This document shows, piece by piece, positions 31,515-40,457 of a DNA stretch of 64,000 nt; positions within the stretch are counted from its first letter, which is position 1; every line of letters begins with the position of its first letter. The translations under genes were made by a program, and so were the position numbers. This DNA is from Streptomyces sp. GESEQ-4 (GTDB lineage Bacteria; Actinomycetota; Actinomycetes; Streptomycetales; Streptomycetaceae): NCBI RefSeq assembly GCF_017948455.1, contig NZ_JAFFSU010000026.1, positions 56,079-120,078 of the forward strand, in the 5' to 3' direction. A model generated the notes under the pieces. It saw only the letters and a program-made list of their open reading frames with translations, ran no database searches and was not told the origin of the DNA.

Positions 31515-31548
31515 ATCGTCGCTGCTCGTGGCGGCGACGTCGTTTACT

Positions 31549-32346
31549 TTAGCCCACTGGTGGCTGGAGACGAAATCCGGTTTTCGTGCGGTGACGGGGG
31601 CGATGGCGGAGGGGGTTCGGGCGGATGTGGTCGAGGGCTGTCAGGAGGACGGCCAGGGCGTAGATGGCGAGGCCGAGGAGGAGGGCGTTGCCGAGGACGC
31701 TCTTGTAGCCGTGGTGGTCGACGTCGAGGAAGGGGTAGAGGTAGCGGGCCGGCATGCCGGGCAGGATCAGCTCGCCCCGGGTGAGGGAGAACGCCAGGTA
31801 GGCGAGGGGGTAGAGGAGCCACGTCGCCGCCTGGCGCAGGTGCAGGTGGCCGGGTGCCGTCAGCAGCAGCCAGTCCAGGACCGCCGCGATCGGCGTCACC
31901 GTGTGCAGGACCTGGTTGGTGATCGCCTGTATGCCCGTCGGCGTTGCCATCTCGTCGGTCATCGAGAACGGGCTCGCGGCGTTCACCAGCAGCAGGTGGT
32001 GGACGAGGCCGGTGACCGCGACGTAGAGGAGTGTCGCGCCGGTCAGGGCCGACGGCAGCGGGCGGCGGGCGGTCCAGGAGCGGCGGGCCGCGAGGGTGAG
32101 GACCAGGGCCAGCAGGATGTTGCTCTGGATCGTGAAGTAGCTCAGGACCCGGACCGGGCTGCCCAGGGACAGGTCGACAGCCACGGCTCCGGCCGCAGTC
32201 AGGGCGACCAGCAGCCGGAACACGGCGGCCACCGGGCGCCGTACGGGAGGCACCACCGCTGTCGCGGGGACGTGCGAGGGCAGCAGCGCGGGTGCTCCGG
32301 GAATCGCGGGCAGGTCCGGGATGTCCCTGGGTATCGGGGCGGTCAT
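31549..32346 (-). CDS. Pr6Pr-family membrane protein
   Basis: A 265-residue integral membrane protein with about six helices and family landmarks YFTIQSNILLALVL, VAVTGLVHHLLL, NQVLHTVTPIAAVLDWLL and YPFLDVDHHGYKSVLGNALLL. Pr6Pr (FAR-17a/AIG1-like) proteins are membrane proteins of unknown bacterial role. The ATG at 32346 is well placed; the N-terminal 45 residues are Pro/Ala-rich and precede the first helix. Its stop lies 34 bp from the tRNA 5' end. Confidence 0.82.
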   Translation of the reverse strand: MTAPIPRDIPDLPAIPGAPALLPSHVPATAVVPPVRRPVAAVFRLLVALTAAGAVAVDLSLGSPVRVLSYFTIQSNILLALVLTLAARRSWTARRPLPSALTGATLLYVAVTGLVHHLLLVNAASPFSMTDEMATPTGIQAITNQVLHTVTPIAAVLDWLLLTAPGHLHLRQAATWLLYPLAYLAFSLTRGELILPGMPARYLYPFLDVDHHGYKSVLGNALLLGLAIYALAVLLTALDHIRPNPLRHRPRHRTKTGFRLQPPVG

Positions 32347-32499
32347 GCCCTCACGCTAAGGAGCGTGGACAAAACGGGCGATGCGGGTGGGCTGTGTGGG
32401 TTACCCGGCCATCGCCGCCGTCACCGCTGCTGCTCCCGTCCTACTCCTGCCTCCTGCTCCCGGTCCTGATCCCGTCCTGCTCCCGCCTCCTGCCCCGCC

Positions 32500-33426
32500 C
32501 TACTCCCGCCCCACCAGCGTCAACAACGTCGCCTCCGGCGGGCACGCGAACCGTACCGGCGCGTACCTGCTCGTCCCGCACCCCGCCGACACATGCAGAT
32601 ACGCGGTACGGCCCTCCGCCTGATGCGTGGACAGCCCCTTCACGCGCTCCGTGTCCAGGTCGCAGTTGGTGACCAGGGCGCCGTAGAAGGGGATGCACAG
32701 CTGGCCGCCGTGTGTGTGGCCCGCGAGGATCAGGGGGTAGCCGTCCGCCGCGAACGCGTCCAGCGTGCGCAGATACGGTGCGTGTACCACGCCCATCGAG
32801 AAGTCGGCGTCGCCGGAAGGGCCGCCGGCCACCCGCTCGTACCGGTCCCGCTTGATGTGCGGGTCGTCCAGTCCCGTCAGCTCGACCGCCGCGCCCTCGA
32901 TCTTCAGCGTGCCGCGCGTGTTCGTCAGGTTCAGCCAGCCGGCCGCGTCGAAGCCGTCCCGGATGTCCTCCCACGGGTTGTGGACGGCGCCCACGACCGG
33001 CGGGTTGCCGTTGAGGCCGTGCTTGCCCCGGAGCTTCTCGGTCAAGTACCGGCCGGGGTTGCGGAGTGTGGGGCCGTAGTAGTCGTTGGAGCCGAAGACG
33101 TACGCACCCGGGAACTCCATCAGCGGGCCCAGCGCGTCCAGCACCTCGGGGACGCCCTCCGGGTCGGACAGGTTGTCACCCGTGTTGAGGACGAAGTCGG
33201 GGCGCAGACCGGCCAGCGAGCGCAGCCAGCGCTGCTTCTTGCGCTGGCCCCTCACCATGTGGATGTCGGAGACCTGGAGCATGCGCAGCGGCCGCATCCC
33301 GGCAGGCAGGACCGGGACGGTCACCCGCCTCAGGCGGAAGGAGCGGGTCTCGACACCCGCCGCATAGACCAGACCGGCGGCACCAGCCGCCGCGATTCCC
33401 AAGGGGACTCCGTATCGCGCGCGCAT
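32500..33426 (-). CDS. Metallophosphoesterase
   Basis: A 308-residue calcineurin-like phosphoesterase. Metal motifs: MLQVSDIHMVRGQRK (DxH), NTGDNLSD (GDxx), VFGSNDYYG (GNxx, with Ser for the usual second Gly context) and LILAGHTHGGQL (GHxH). An N-terminal signal anchor (AAAGAAGLVYAAGVE) places it at the membrane. Conserved next to the PBP gene in Streptomyces as I recall. It may act on a lipid-linked or nucleotide substrate. Confidence 0.88.
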   Translation of the reverse strand: MRARYGVPLGIAAAGAAGLVYAAGVETRSFRLRRVTVPVLPAGMRPLRMLQVSDIHMVRGQRKKQRWLRSLAGLRPDFVLNTGDNLSDPEGVPEVLDALGPLMEFPGAYVFGSNDYYGPTLRNPGRYLTEKLRGKHGLNGNPPVVGAVHNPWEDIRDGFDAAGWLNLTNTRGTLKIEGAAVELTGLDDPHIKRDRYERVAGGPSGDADFSMGVVHAPYLRTLDAFAADGYPLILAGHTHGGQLCIPFYGALVTNCDLDTERVKGLSTHQAEGRTAYLHVSAGCGTSRYAPVRFACPPEATLLTLVGRE

Positions 33427-33541
33427 ACAACCATCGTGTCAGACCACGGCGGTTCCCTGCGCCGGGCCCTCGGCCGCCCGCGCCCGCCCTCCCGCTAAAT
33501 CGACGGGCGTCGGTCGTCCCGTACCTGCGACAATCAAACGC

Positions 33542-34006
33542 ATGACCAACCTCAAGTCGAAGCTCCAGGACGACCTCAACACCGCGATCAAGGCGCGCGA
33601 CGAGCTCCGCTCCTCGACGCTCCGGCTGACGCTCTCCGCGATCACCAAGGAGGAGGTCGCGGGCAAGGAGAAGCGCGAGCTCTCCGACGACGAGGTGCAG
33701 AAGGTGATCACCCGCGAGGCGAAGAAGCGGCGCGAGGCCGCCGACGCCTTCGCACAGGGCGGTCGCCCCGAGCAGGCCGAGCGGGAGAAGGCGGAGGGCG
33801 AGGTGCTCGCTGCGTACCTGCCCAAGCAGCTCGGCGACGCGGAGCTGGAGCAGATCGTCGCGCAGGCCGTCGAGGAGGCCAGGGCGGCGGGCGCCGAGGG
33901 GCCGCGTGCCATGGGCGCCGTGATGAAGATCGTGAACCCGAAGGTCGCTGGGCAGGCGGAGGGCGGCCGGGTCGCCGCCGCGGTCAAGAAGCTGCTCGCG
34001 GGCTGA
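33542..34006 (+). CDS. GatB/YqeY domain protein
   Basis: A 154-residue protein: LKSKLQDDLNTAIKARDELRSSTLRLTLSAI (helical head), ELSDDEVQKVITREAKKRREAADAFAQGGR, AAYLPKQLGDAELEQIV, and the GAVMKIVNPKVAGQAEGGRVAAAVKKLL tail. This is YqeY, related to the tRNA-binding tail of GatB; its own role is unclear. The ATG at 33542 is preceded by AATCAAACGC. It converges with the PBP gene over a strong bidirectional terminator. Confidence 0.9.
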   Translation: MTNLKSKLQDDLNTAIKARDELRSSTLRLTLSAITKEEVAGKEKRELSDDEVQKVITREAKKRREAADAFAQGGRPEQAEREKAEGEVLAAYLPKQLGDAELEQIVAQAVEEARAAGAEGPRAMGAVMKIVNPKVAGQAEGGRVAAAVKKLLAG

Positions 34007-34051
34007 CAGCGGCCGCTCCTGCGGCGACAGGTCGACAGCCGTCCCGGCGGC

Positions 34052-34103
34052 CTTACGACAGTGGGGGCGCCCCTTCGAAAAGGGGCGCCCCCACTGTCGT
34101 AAG
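34052..34103. terminator. Bidirectional 24-bp hairpin terminator
   Basis: A perfect 24-bp stem: positions 34052-34075 and 34080-34103, with a CGAA loop. It sits between the convergent YqeY and PBP genes (stops 34006 and 34128), so it can end transcription from both sides. Confidence 0.9.
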
Positions 34104-34127
34104 GGAACTTCCGGAACCACCGACCCG

Positions 34128-36437
34128 TCAGGGCCAGTTCCCCCCGTTGCCGTTCCCGTTGTTCCCGCCGTCCTGCCCCTCGAAGAAGTTCTCCGGGATG
34201 GAGAAGGAGGGCGTCGGTTCGGCGTTGCCGCCGCCGTCGCCGCCGCCGTTGCCGCCACCGATCAGACCGCCGATGAGGCCGCCGTTCTCGTCGCCGTTGT
34301 CACCGTCTTCGTTGCCGTTCCCATCGCCGTTTCCGTCGCCGTCGCCGTCCCCGCGGCCCGTGTCGGCCTCAGGGATGTCGACGAGGTTGAACGGGGGCGC
34401 TTCCTTGTCCGCCAGCGCGCCGGTCATCATGTCGCGCCAGATGGGGCCGGGTACCTGACCACCGAACACCTTGTCGTGCTTGACGCCGCCGATGCTGATG
34501 TCGGTCATCCGCCGGTCGTGCGCGGGGTCGCCGACCCAGACGGCACCGGCCATGTTGGGCGTGTAGCCCACGAACCAGGCGGCGTAACGCTCGTCCGTCG
34601 TACCGGTCTTGCCGGCGCTCGGGCGGCTGCCGAGTCCGGCCTGGGTACCCGTACCGTCCTCGACCACGCCTTTCAGCAGCGTGTTGATGGTGTCGGCCGT
34701 GTTCTCGGACATGGCGCGCGAGCAGGTCGACTTCGGGACGTCGAGCGACTTGGTCTTTCCGCCGATCCGCTGGCTGATGGACTCGATGGCGACCGGCGTG
34801 CAGTACATCCCGCGCGAGGCGAAGGTCGCGTAACCGGCGGCCATGGTCAGCGGGGACATCTCCTGGGTGCCCAGCGCGATCGCCGGACCCTGGTCCATCT
34901 TCGAGCCGTCCGCCCGCTGGACGCCCATCTTCTTGGCCATCTCGACCACCGGGCAGGTGCCGATGTCGGCGATCATCTCCACGTAGTAGGTGTTGACGGA
35001 CTTCGCCGTCGCCTCCTCCATGGAGTACGGGCCCACCTCGGTCTCGTTCTCGTTGGTGAGCTTGACCGGGTCGGGCCCGTCGTTGCGGTAGACCTTGCCG
35101 TCGCACTGCTGGATCGGGCTCGGGTAGCTCATCTCGTACGGCGACGCATACGTCTTGTTCGCCGGCATACCGCCCTCCAGCGCGGCCGCCGCCACGATCG
35201 GCTTGAACGTCGAACCGGGCTGATAGCCCGCGCCGCCGCCCATCCCCCGGTTCACGGAGAGGTTGATCTGCGTCTCGTTCTTGCCGAAGCCGTACGGACG
35301 CGACTGGCCCATCGCCAGGATCTTGCCGGTGCCCGGCTCGACGATGGTGGCGGCGGTCGCCACTTCGTCGGTCTTGTACACGTGATCCTTGATCGACTGC
35401 TGGGTCGACTCCTGGGCCTGCGGGTCGAGCGTCGTGCGGATCGTCAGACCGCCCTGGTTCCAGACCTTCGCCCGGGCCTCCTTGGTCTTGCCGAAGGTCT
35501 TCTCGCTCAGGAACACCTCGCGCACGTAGTCGCAGAAGAAGCCGGCGCCCTTGACCGCCGTGATGCACCCGTTCTTCGGCTTGCTGACCTTCAGCCCCAG
35601 CGGTGCCTCCTTGGCCTTGTCGGCCTCCGCCTGGGAGACGTCGCCGACGTCGGCCATGCGCTGCAGCACCGTGTTGCGCCGCTTGGTGGCCTCGGCCTCG
35701 TCGTTGACCGGGTCGTACCGGCTGGGGGACTGGACGATGCCGGCGAGGAGGGCCGACTCCTGGAGGTTGAGGTCCTTGGCGGACTTGGAGAAGTACCGCC
35801 GGGCGGCCGCCTCGACGCCGTACGCCTGCTGGCCGAAGAACGTGATGTTCAGGTAGTTCTCGAGGATCTTCTTCTTGCCTAGCTCCTCCTCGACCTGGAT
35901 CGCGTACTGCAGCTCCTTGATCTTGCGGCCGAGGGTCTGCTGGGTGGCCTGGGCGACCTTCGTCGGGTCGTCGCCGGCCTCCTCCACGAAGACGTTCTTC
36001 ACATACTGCTGGGTGAGCGTGGACGCGCCCTCGGCGACGCCGCCGCTCTGTGCGTTCCGGTTCAGCGCGCGCAGGACGCCCTTGAGGTCGACCGCGCCGT
36101 GCTTGTAGAAGCGCGAGTCCTCGATCGCGACGATCGCCTTCTGCATGTACGGCGAGATGCCCTTGAGGTCGACCACCGTGCGGTCACGGGAGTAGACCGT
36201 GGCCATCTGGTCGCCGTTGGCGTCGAGGATGGTGGTGCGCTGGCTCAGCGGTGGCTGCTTGAGGTTGGCCGGGATCTTGTCGAACCCCTCGACCGATTCC
36301 TTCGCGGCCAGTCCCAGCGCGCCGAACGCCGGCAGCGCGATGCCGGCCAGCACGGCTCCCGCGAGCACACTGACACCGAGGAACTTCGCGGCCTCCTGCG
36401 TGGGCGACAGCCCACCACCCGAGCGCTTCTTTCGCAT
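34128..36437 (-). CDS. Class A penicillin-binding protein (PBP1-type)
   Basis: A 769-residue bifunctional murein synthase. An N-terminal membrane anchor (about residues 17-40). GT51 transglycosylase with AIEDSRFYKHGAVD (catalytic Glu), GASTLTQQYVKN, KILENYLNITFFG. Transpeptidase with GSTFKP (SxxK), KSVNTYY (SxN) and KTGTTDE. The last 70 residues are a low-complexity Gly/Asp/Asn tail (GDGDGN repeats) that is likely surface-exposed. It polymerises and cross-links peptidoglycan outside the membrane. Divergent from wblA. Confidence 0.95.
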   Translation of the reverse strand: MRKKRSGGGLSPTQEAAKFLGVSVLAGAVLAGIALPAFGALGLAAKESVEGFDKIPANLKQPPLSQRTTILDANGDQMATVYSRDRTVVDLKGISPYMQKAIVAIEDSRFYKHGAVDLKGVLRALNRNAQSGGVAEGASTLTQQYVKNVFVEEAGDDPTKVAQATQQTLGRKIKELQYAIQVEEELGKKKILENYLNITFFGQQAYGVEAAARRYFSKSAKDLNLQESALLAGIVQSPSRYDPVNDEAEATKRRNTVLQRMADVGDVSQAEADKAKEAPLGLKVSKPKNGCITAVKGAGFFCDYVREVFLSEKTFGKTKEARAKVWNQGGLTIRTTLDPQAQESTQQSIKDHVYKTDEVATAATIVEPGTGKILAMGQSRPYGFGKNETQINLSVNRGMGGGAGYQPGSTFKPIVAAAALEGGMPANKTYASPYEMSYPSPIQQCDGKVYRNDGPDPVKLTNENETEVGPYSMEEATAKSVNTYYVEMIADIGTCPVVEMAKKMGVQRADGSKMDQGPAIALGTQEMSPLTMAAGYATFASRGMYCTPVAIESISQRIGGKTKSLDVPKSTCSRAMSENTADTINTLLKGVVEDGTGTQAGLGSRPSAGKTGTTDERYAAWFVGYTPNMAGAVWVGDPAHDRRMTDISIGGVKHDKVFGGQVPGPIWRDMMTGALADKEAPPFNLVDIPEADTGRGDGDGDGNGDGNGNEDGDNGDENGGLIGGLIGGGNGGGDGGGNAEPTPSFSIPENFFEGQDGGNNGNGNGGNWP

Positions 36438-36966
36438 GAGGGCAGCCTAATCCGTACTTGAGTCCGATCCGAGGGACCGGTGGGTCCAGGGAGGTTCGAA
36501 CCCGTCACATACAGGAGGACACAGGTGTCCCGAGCCCGTCCGGATCACGGCATGGCAACGCCGACCGCCTACCTTCTCATTCGCCGGACACACCGACAGG
36601 CCTTGGCCTAAGCTGCTCTCAACTGTCACAGCAGTGAGGTCACGTATCAATACGTCCGGCGACCCCGAATCGTTCCGGAAGTAGCCCAACTTTTTTGTAG
36701 GCGCGTGCCCGAATCCGCCTTGTGTGTCACTCGGCGTCCGTTGTGACTCAGGAGAACTGTCCCGGTTTGCCGGGATGGTCACGCATGTCGCCACCTCACT
36801 CCCCCGGGTGATCTGCCGCTTACCCATAGTCCGTTCGGGCCATTCAAGATTGGGCCCGCTGGGGGTGTTGCGCTGTGCCCACCTTCCGTAACGTCCTCAA
36901 CTGGCGGCGGTGAATATGCCGCTGCCGCCGTGGGGGAGCCTCGATTCGGGAGAGGACGGCGCCGGT
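36438..36966. other. Promoter region between PBP and wblA
   Basis: 529 bases without a supported gene. It includes an AT-rich tract around 36685-36700 (CCCAACTTTTTTGTAGG), probably within the PBP or wblA promoter area, and several short inverted repeats. wblA in S. coelicolor is known to be controlled by multiple regulators; the sites here were not identified. The leftward open frames are short and not conserved-looking. Confidence 0.5.
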
Positions 36967-37305
36967 ATGGGCTGGGTAACCGACTGGAGTGCGCAGGCGG
37001 CCTGTCGCACTACCGATCCGGACGAACTGTTCGTTCAAGGAGCAGCGCAGAACAGGGCCAAGGCGGTGTGCACCGGATGTCCGGTGCGGACCGAGTGCCT
37101 GGCTGACGCGCTGGACAACCGCGTCGAGTTCGGCGTGTGGGGAGGAATGACCGAGCGGGAGCGCCGCGCGCTGCTGCGCAGGCGGCCCACCGTGACCTCC
37201 TGGCGCCGACTGCTGGAGACAGCGCGGACGGAGTACGAGCGGGGGGCCGGCATCCTGCCCCTCGACGACGACGAGGTGTACGAGAACTACGCGGCCGTGA
37301 GCTGA
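36967..37305 (+). CDS. wblA: WhiB-like regulator WblA
   Basis: A 112-residue protein recognisable as WblA: the Cys set C13, C35, C38, C44 (AACRTTDPDELF, VCTGCPVRTEC) binds a 4Fe-4S cluster, followed by FGVWGGMTERERRALLRRRP and a basic DNA-binding tail, then ENYAAVS at the end. WblA in S. coelicolor is known to repress antibiotic production and to promote sporulation. The ATG at 36967 gives the known length; an upstream in-frame ATG at 36910 would add an unconserved leader. Weak hairpin (CCCCCTTCAGGGGG) after the stop. Confidence 0.93.
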   Translation: MGWVTDWSAQAACRTTDPDELFVQGAAQNRAKAVCTGCPVRTECLADALDNRVEFGVWGGMTERERRALLRRRPTVTSWRRLLETARTEYERGAGILPLDDDEVYENYAAVS

Positions 37306-37333
37306 GGTCTCCCCCTTCAGGGGGTTCCCTCAG

Positions 37334-38719
37334 TCACTCACTGCTCGGCAGCTCCGGCCGGTTGGCCGCGAGCCGGTTCCCGATGTCCCGCAGCCCCGCG
37401 AGGTCGTGTACGTCGCCGGGCAGCGCGGCCACTTCGGCCATCGCCACCTCGGGGTGGAGTGCGGTGAAGCGATCACGCGTGCGCTGCTCGCGGGAGAGCA
37501 GCCGCATACGCTCGGCGTGCAGCCTCAACAGGCCTGCGGTGAGCTGGTCGACGGAGCGCTCCGGGTCCTGGTCGGCGGTGTCGGCGGGGGAGCCTTCGGC
37601 CGGCGCTGGTGTTGCGGGAGCGGGAGATTCTGAACTGCCGTACGTGTCGGGAGAGTTACGAAGTCCAGCTTTCCCGTCCTCCTGATCGACAATGCGGGGC
37701 TCTTCAAGATTTTCCGCGGCGGGGTCACCCACGGGCTCGCCCACGAGATCGAGATTTTCCGCGGCGGCGAGCGCCCGCTCGGCCGACAGCCGGGTGGCGC
37801 CGCTGCCGTGGACCCGGTTGAGCACCAGACCCGCCAGCGGCATGTCCTCCGCGGCCAGCCGCTCCACGAAGTACGCCGCCTCCCGCAGCGCGTCCCGCTC
37901 CGGCGCCGCGACCACCAGGAACGCCGTCCCAGGCGCCTGCAGCAGCTTGAACGTCGCGTCCGCGCGCGTACGGAAGCCGCCGAAGGTCGTGTCCATCGCG
38001 GCCACGAACGTCTGTACGTCCTTCAGCAGTTGACCGCCGAGCAGCTTGCCGAGAGTGCCGGTCATCATCGACATGCCGACGTTCAGGAACTTCATCCCGG
38101 CGCGCCCGCCCAGCTTCGCCGGCGCCGTCAGCAGCCGGATCAGCCGGCCGTCCAGGAAGGAGCCGAGCCGCTTGGGCGCGTCCAGGAAGTCCAGCGCGGA
38201 ACGGGACGGGGGCGTGTCGACGACGATCAGGTCCCACTCGTCCTTCGCCCGCAGCTGCCCCAGCTTCTCCATCGCCATGTACTCCTGCGTGCCCGCGAAG
38301 CCCGCCGAGAGCGACTGGTAGAAGGGGTTGCCCAGAATCGCGGCCGCCCGCTCGGGATCCGCGTGCGCCTCGACGATCTCGTCGAAGGTGCGCTTCATGT
38401 CGAGCATCATGGCGTGCAGTTCACCCTCGCCGTCCACGCCCTTCACCCGGCGCGGGACGTTGTCGAGGGAGTCGATGCCCATGGACTGGGCGAGCCGGCG
38501 GGCCGGGTCGATGGTGAGGACGACCACCTTCCGGCCGCGCTCGGCGGCACGCAGCCCCAGCGCCGCCGCCGTGGTCGTCTTGCCGACCCCGCCCGCGCCG
38601 CAGCACACCACGATGCGGGTCTTCGGATCGTCGATCAGCGGATCGACGTCGAGCATGCGCGCGGGGGAGAGGTGGTGGCGGGCGGTGTCGTGCGTGTGGG
38701 CCGAGTGGTCCGGACTCAT
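37334..38719 (-). CDS. ArsA-family ATPase (second of tandem pair)
   Basis: A 461-residue P-loop ATPase. Walker A CCGAGGVGKTTTAAALG (about residues 37-53), the A' / switch I TIDPARRLAQ, and the DTPPSRSALDFLD motif, as in ArsA/Get3 proteins. A long Pro/Ser-rich insert lies near residues 350-400. The C-terminus has a helical LRLHAERMRLLSREQRTRDRF segment. It overlaps the first ArsA gene by 4 bp, so the two are co-translated. Immediately convergent with wblA. Substrate unknown; no arsenic genes nearby. Confidence 0.9.
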   Translation of the reverse strand: MSPDHSAHTHDTARHHLSPARMLDVDPLIDDPKTRIVVCCGAGGVGKTTTAAALGLRAAERGRKVVVLTIDPARRLAQSMGIDSLDNVPRRVKGVDGEGELHAMMLDMKRTFDEIVEAHADPERAAAILGNPFYQSLSAGFAGTQEYMAMEKLGQLRAKDEWDLIVVDTPPSRSALDFLDAPKRLGSFLDGRLIRLLTAPAKLGGRAGMKFLNVGMSMMTGTLGKLLGGQLLKDVQTFVAAMDTTFGGFRTRADATFKLLQAPGTAFLVVAAPERDALREAAYFVERLAAEDMPLAGLVLNRVHGSGATRLSAERALAAAENLDLVGEPVGDPAAENLEEPRIVDQEDGKAGLRNSPDTYGSSESPAPATPAPAEGSPADTADQDPERSVDQLTAGLLRLHAERMRLLSREQRTRDRFTALHPEVAMAEVAALPGDVHDLAGLRDIGNRLAANRPELPSSE

Positions 38720-39693
38720 GACATCCCCTGTTCCCGCAACTCGGTGGCCAGTTCGTACAGGCCCGCCAGGTCCATGCCCTCGGCGAGCAGCGGCAGTTCG
38801 TGCAGCGGCAGGCCCAGTTCGCTCAGGACGGCCCGCTGTTCGTGCTCCAGCGTGTACCGCTCGGCGTACTCCTCGGCCTGCGTCAGCAGCGGATCGACCA
38901 GCTTCTCGGCGTTCCCGCCGCGTCGCGCGCCGCCGAGTCCGGCCGCGGACAGCGACCTGGCGACCGAGGTCCGCGGCACGGCTCGTACGAGATCCAGGTC
39001 GGTCGCGTCCAGTACCTCGGGCCGCACCATGTTGACCATGATGCGCCCCACCGGCAGCCGCGCTCCCCGCAGCTCGGAGATCCCGTCCACGGTCTCCTGT
39101 ACGGGCATCTCCTCGAGCAGCGTCACCAGGTGGACCGCCGTCTCCTTGGACTTCAGCACCCGCATCACGGCCTGCGCCTGATTGTGTATCGGGCCGATCT
39201 TCGCGAGCCCGGCCACCTCGTCGTTGACGTTCAGGAAGCGGGTGATGCGCCCGGTGGGCGGCGCGTCCATGACGACGTAGTCGTAGACGAACCGTCCGGC
39301 CTTGTCCTTCCTGCGCACGGCCTCGCACGCCTTGCCGGTCAGGAGTACGTCCCTCAGGCCCGGTGCGATGGTGGTGGCGAAGTCGATGGCGCCGAGCTTC
39401 TTCAGGGCCCGGCCCGCGCCGCCCAGCTTGTAGAACATCTGGAGGTAGTCCAGCAGGGCCAGTTCGGGGTCGATGGCGAGTGCGTACACCTCCCCGCCCC
39501 CGGGAGCGACGGCGATCTTGCGCTCCTCGTACGGGAGCGCCTCCGCCTCGAAGAGCTGTGCGATGCCCTGCCGACCCTCGACCTCGACGAGAAGCGTGCG
39601 CTTCCCCTCGGTGGCGAGGGCCAACGCGAGTGCGGCGGCCACCGTGGTCTTACCGGTTCCGCCCTTGCCGCTGACGACCTGGAGCCTGCTCAC
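38716..39693 (-). CDS. ArsA-family ATPase (first of tandem pair)
   Basis: A 325-residue ATPase with Walker A SGKGGTGKTTVAAALA, VEVEGRQGIAQLFE, and VVMDAPPTGRITRFLN (switch II). It starts with GTG at 39693 (VSRLQVVSGKGG). The pair of unequal ArsA-like proteins, coupled by a 4-bp overlap, is widely conserved in actinobacteria and may form a heterodimer. Role is not established; probably not arsenite export because no ArsB is present. Confidence 0.9.
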   Translation of the reverse strand: MSRLQVVSGKGGTGKTTVAAALALALATEGKRTLLVEVEGRQGIAQLFEAEALPYEERKIAVAPGGGEVYALAIDPELALLDYLQMFYKLGGAGRALKKLGAIDFATTIAPGLRDVLLTGKACEAVRRKDKAGRFVYDYVVMDAPPTGRITRFLNVNDEVAGLAKIGPIHNQAQAVMRVLKSKETAVHLVTLLEEMPVQETVDGISELRGARLPVGRIMVNMVRPEVLDATDLDLVRAVPRTSVARSLSAAGLGGARRGGNAEKLVDPLLTQAEEYAERYTLEHEQRAVLSELGLPLHELPLLAEGMDLAGLYELATELREQGMS

Positions 39694-39734
39694 ATATTCG
39701 AGCCTAACCAAACGGCCACCGGAACGCCGGAGGC

Positions 39735-39743
39735 TGTGGACAA
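39735..39743 (-). promoter_or_regulatory. DnaA-box-like nonamer
   Basis: TTGTCCACA on the minus strand, the consensus DnaA box in Streptomyces. It lies between the divergent ArsA and DUF4177 starts (39693 and 39787). Single copy. Confidence 0.4.
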
Positions 39744-39786
39744 CGTGCGCGCGAGGCCTCGCGCGGCAGCGGATACAGTCGGCCCC

Positions 39787-39945
39787 ATGACCAAGTGGGA
39801 ATACGCAACCGTGCCACTGCTCGTCCACGCCACGAAGCAGATTCTGGACACCTGGGGCGAGGACGGCTGGGAGCTCGTCCAGGTCGTGCCCGGGCCGAAC
39901 AACCCCGAGCAGCTGGTGGCCTACCTGAAGCGGGAGAAGCAGTGA
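39787..39945 (+). CDS. DUF4177 small protein
   Basis: A 52-residue protein: MTKWEYATVPLLVHATKQIL, then DTWGEDGWELVQVVPGP and YLKREK. DUF4177 proteins share this small beta-hairpin-helix layout with the GWELVxV signature. Function unknown. The stop overlaps the start of the RidA gene (GTGA). Confidence 0.9.
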   Translation: MTKWEYATVPLLVHATKQILDTWGEDGWELVQVVPGPNNPEQLVAYLKREKQ

Positions 39946-40406
39946 GCGAGGTCGAGACGAAGCTGGCCGAGCTCGGCCTGAGCCTGCCGGAGGTCGTCCC
40001 GCCGCTCGCCGCGTACCAGCCGGCCGTGCTCAGCGGTGTGTACGTCTACACCGCCGGCCAGCTCCCGATGGTGGACGGCAAGCTTCCGGTCACCGGCAAG
40101 GTGGGTGCGGAGGTCACGCCCGAGGAGGCCAAGGAGCTCGCCCGCACCTGTGCGCTGAACGCCCTCGCGGCGGTCAAGTCCGTCGTGGGTGACCTGGACC
40201 GCATCGCGCGTGTGGTGAAGGTCGTCGGCTTCGTCGCCTCGGCCTCGGACTTCACCGGCCAGCCGGGCGTCCTCAACGGCGCGAGCGAACTCCTGGGCGC
40301 GGTCCTGGGCGACAAGGGCGTGCACGCGCGCAGCGCGGTGGGCGTGGCGGTGCTGCCGCTGGACGCGCCGGTGGAGGTCGAGGTCCAGGTGGAGCTGGTG
40401 CCGTAA
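39942..40406 (+). CDS. RidA-family protein
   Basis: A 154-residue RidA/YjgF homologue of the longer type: LPEVVPPLAAYQPAVLSGVYVYTAGQLPMVDGKLPVTGKVG, LARTCALNALAAVKSVVGDL, and VGVAVLPLDAPVEVEVQVELV. It lacks the canonical Arg of the short RidA in the equivalent 'TR' position, so deaminase activity is uncertain. GTG start at 39942, coupled to the DUF4177 gene. Probably works with it as an operon. Confidence 0.88.
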   Translation: MSEVETKLAELGLSLPEVVPPLAAYQPAVLSGVYVYTAGQLPMVDGKLPVTGKVGAEVTPEEAKELARTCALNALAAVKSVVGDLDRIARVVKVVGFVASASDFTGQPGVLNGASELLGAVLGDKGVHARSAVGVAVLPLDAPVEVEVQVELVP

Positions 40407-40457
40407 CGGCACCGGGTACATCTCGAACATCAGCCCACCCCGGGATACCCTCCGCCC

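Noticed and set aside
34147..34400. Tandem repeats in the PBP tail as a possible CRISPR or satellite
   Set aside because: They are in-frame Gly/Asp/Asn codons with irregular unit length; no spacers. No CRISPR array was seen anywhere.
36483..36520. tRNA-like GGTTCGAACCC near the PBP start
   Set aside because: Only the T-loop-like string is present; no acceptor or anticodon arm can be drawn.
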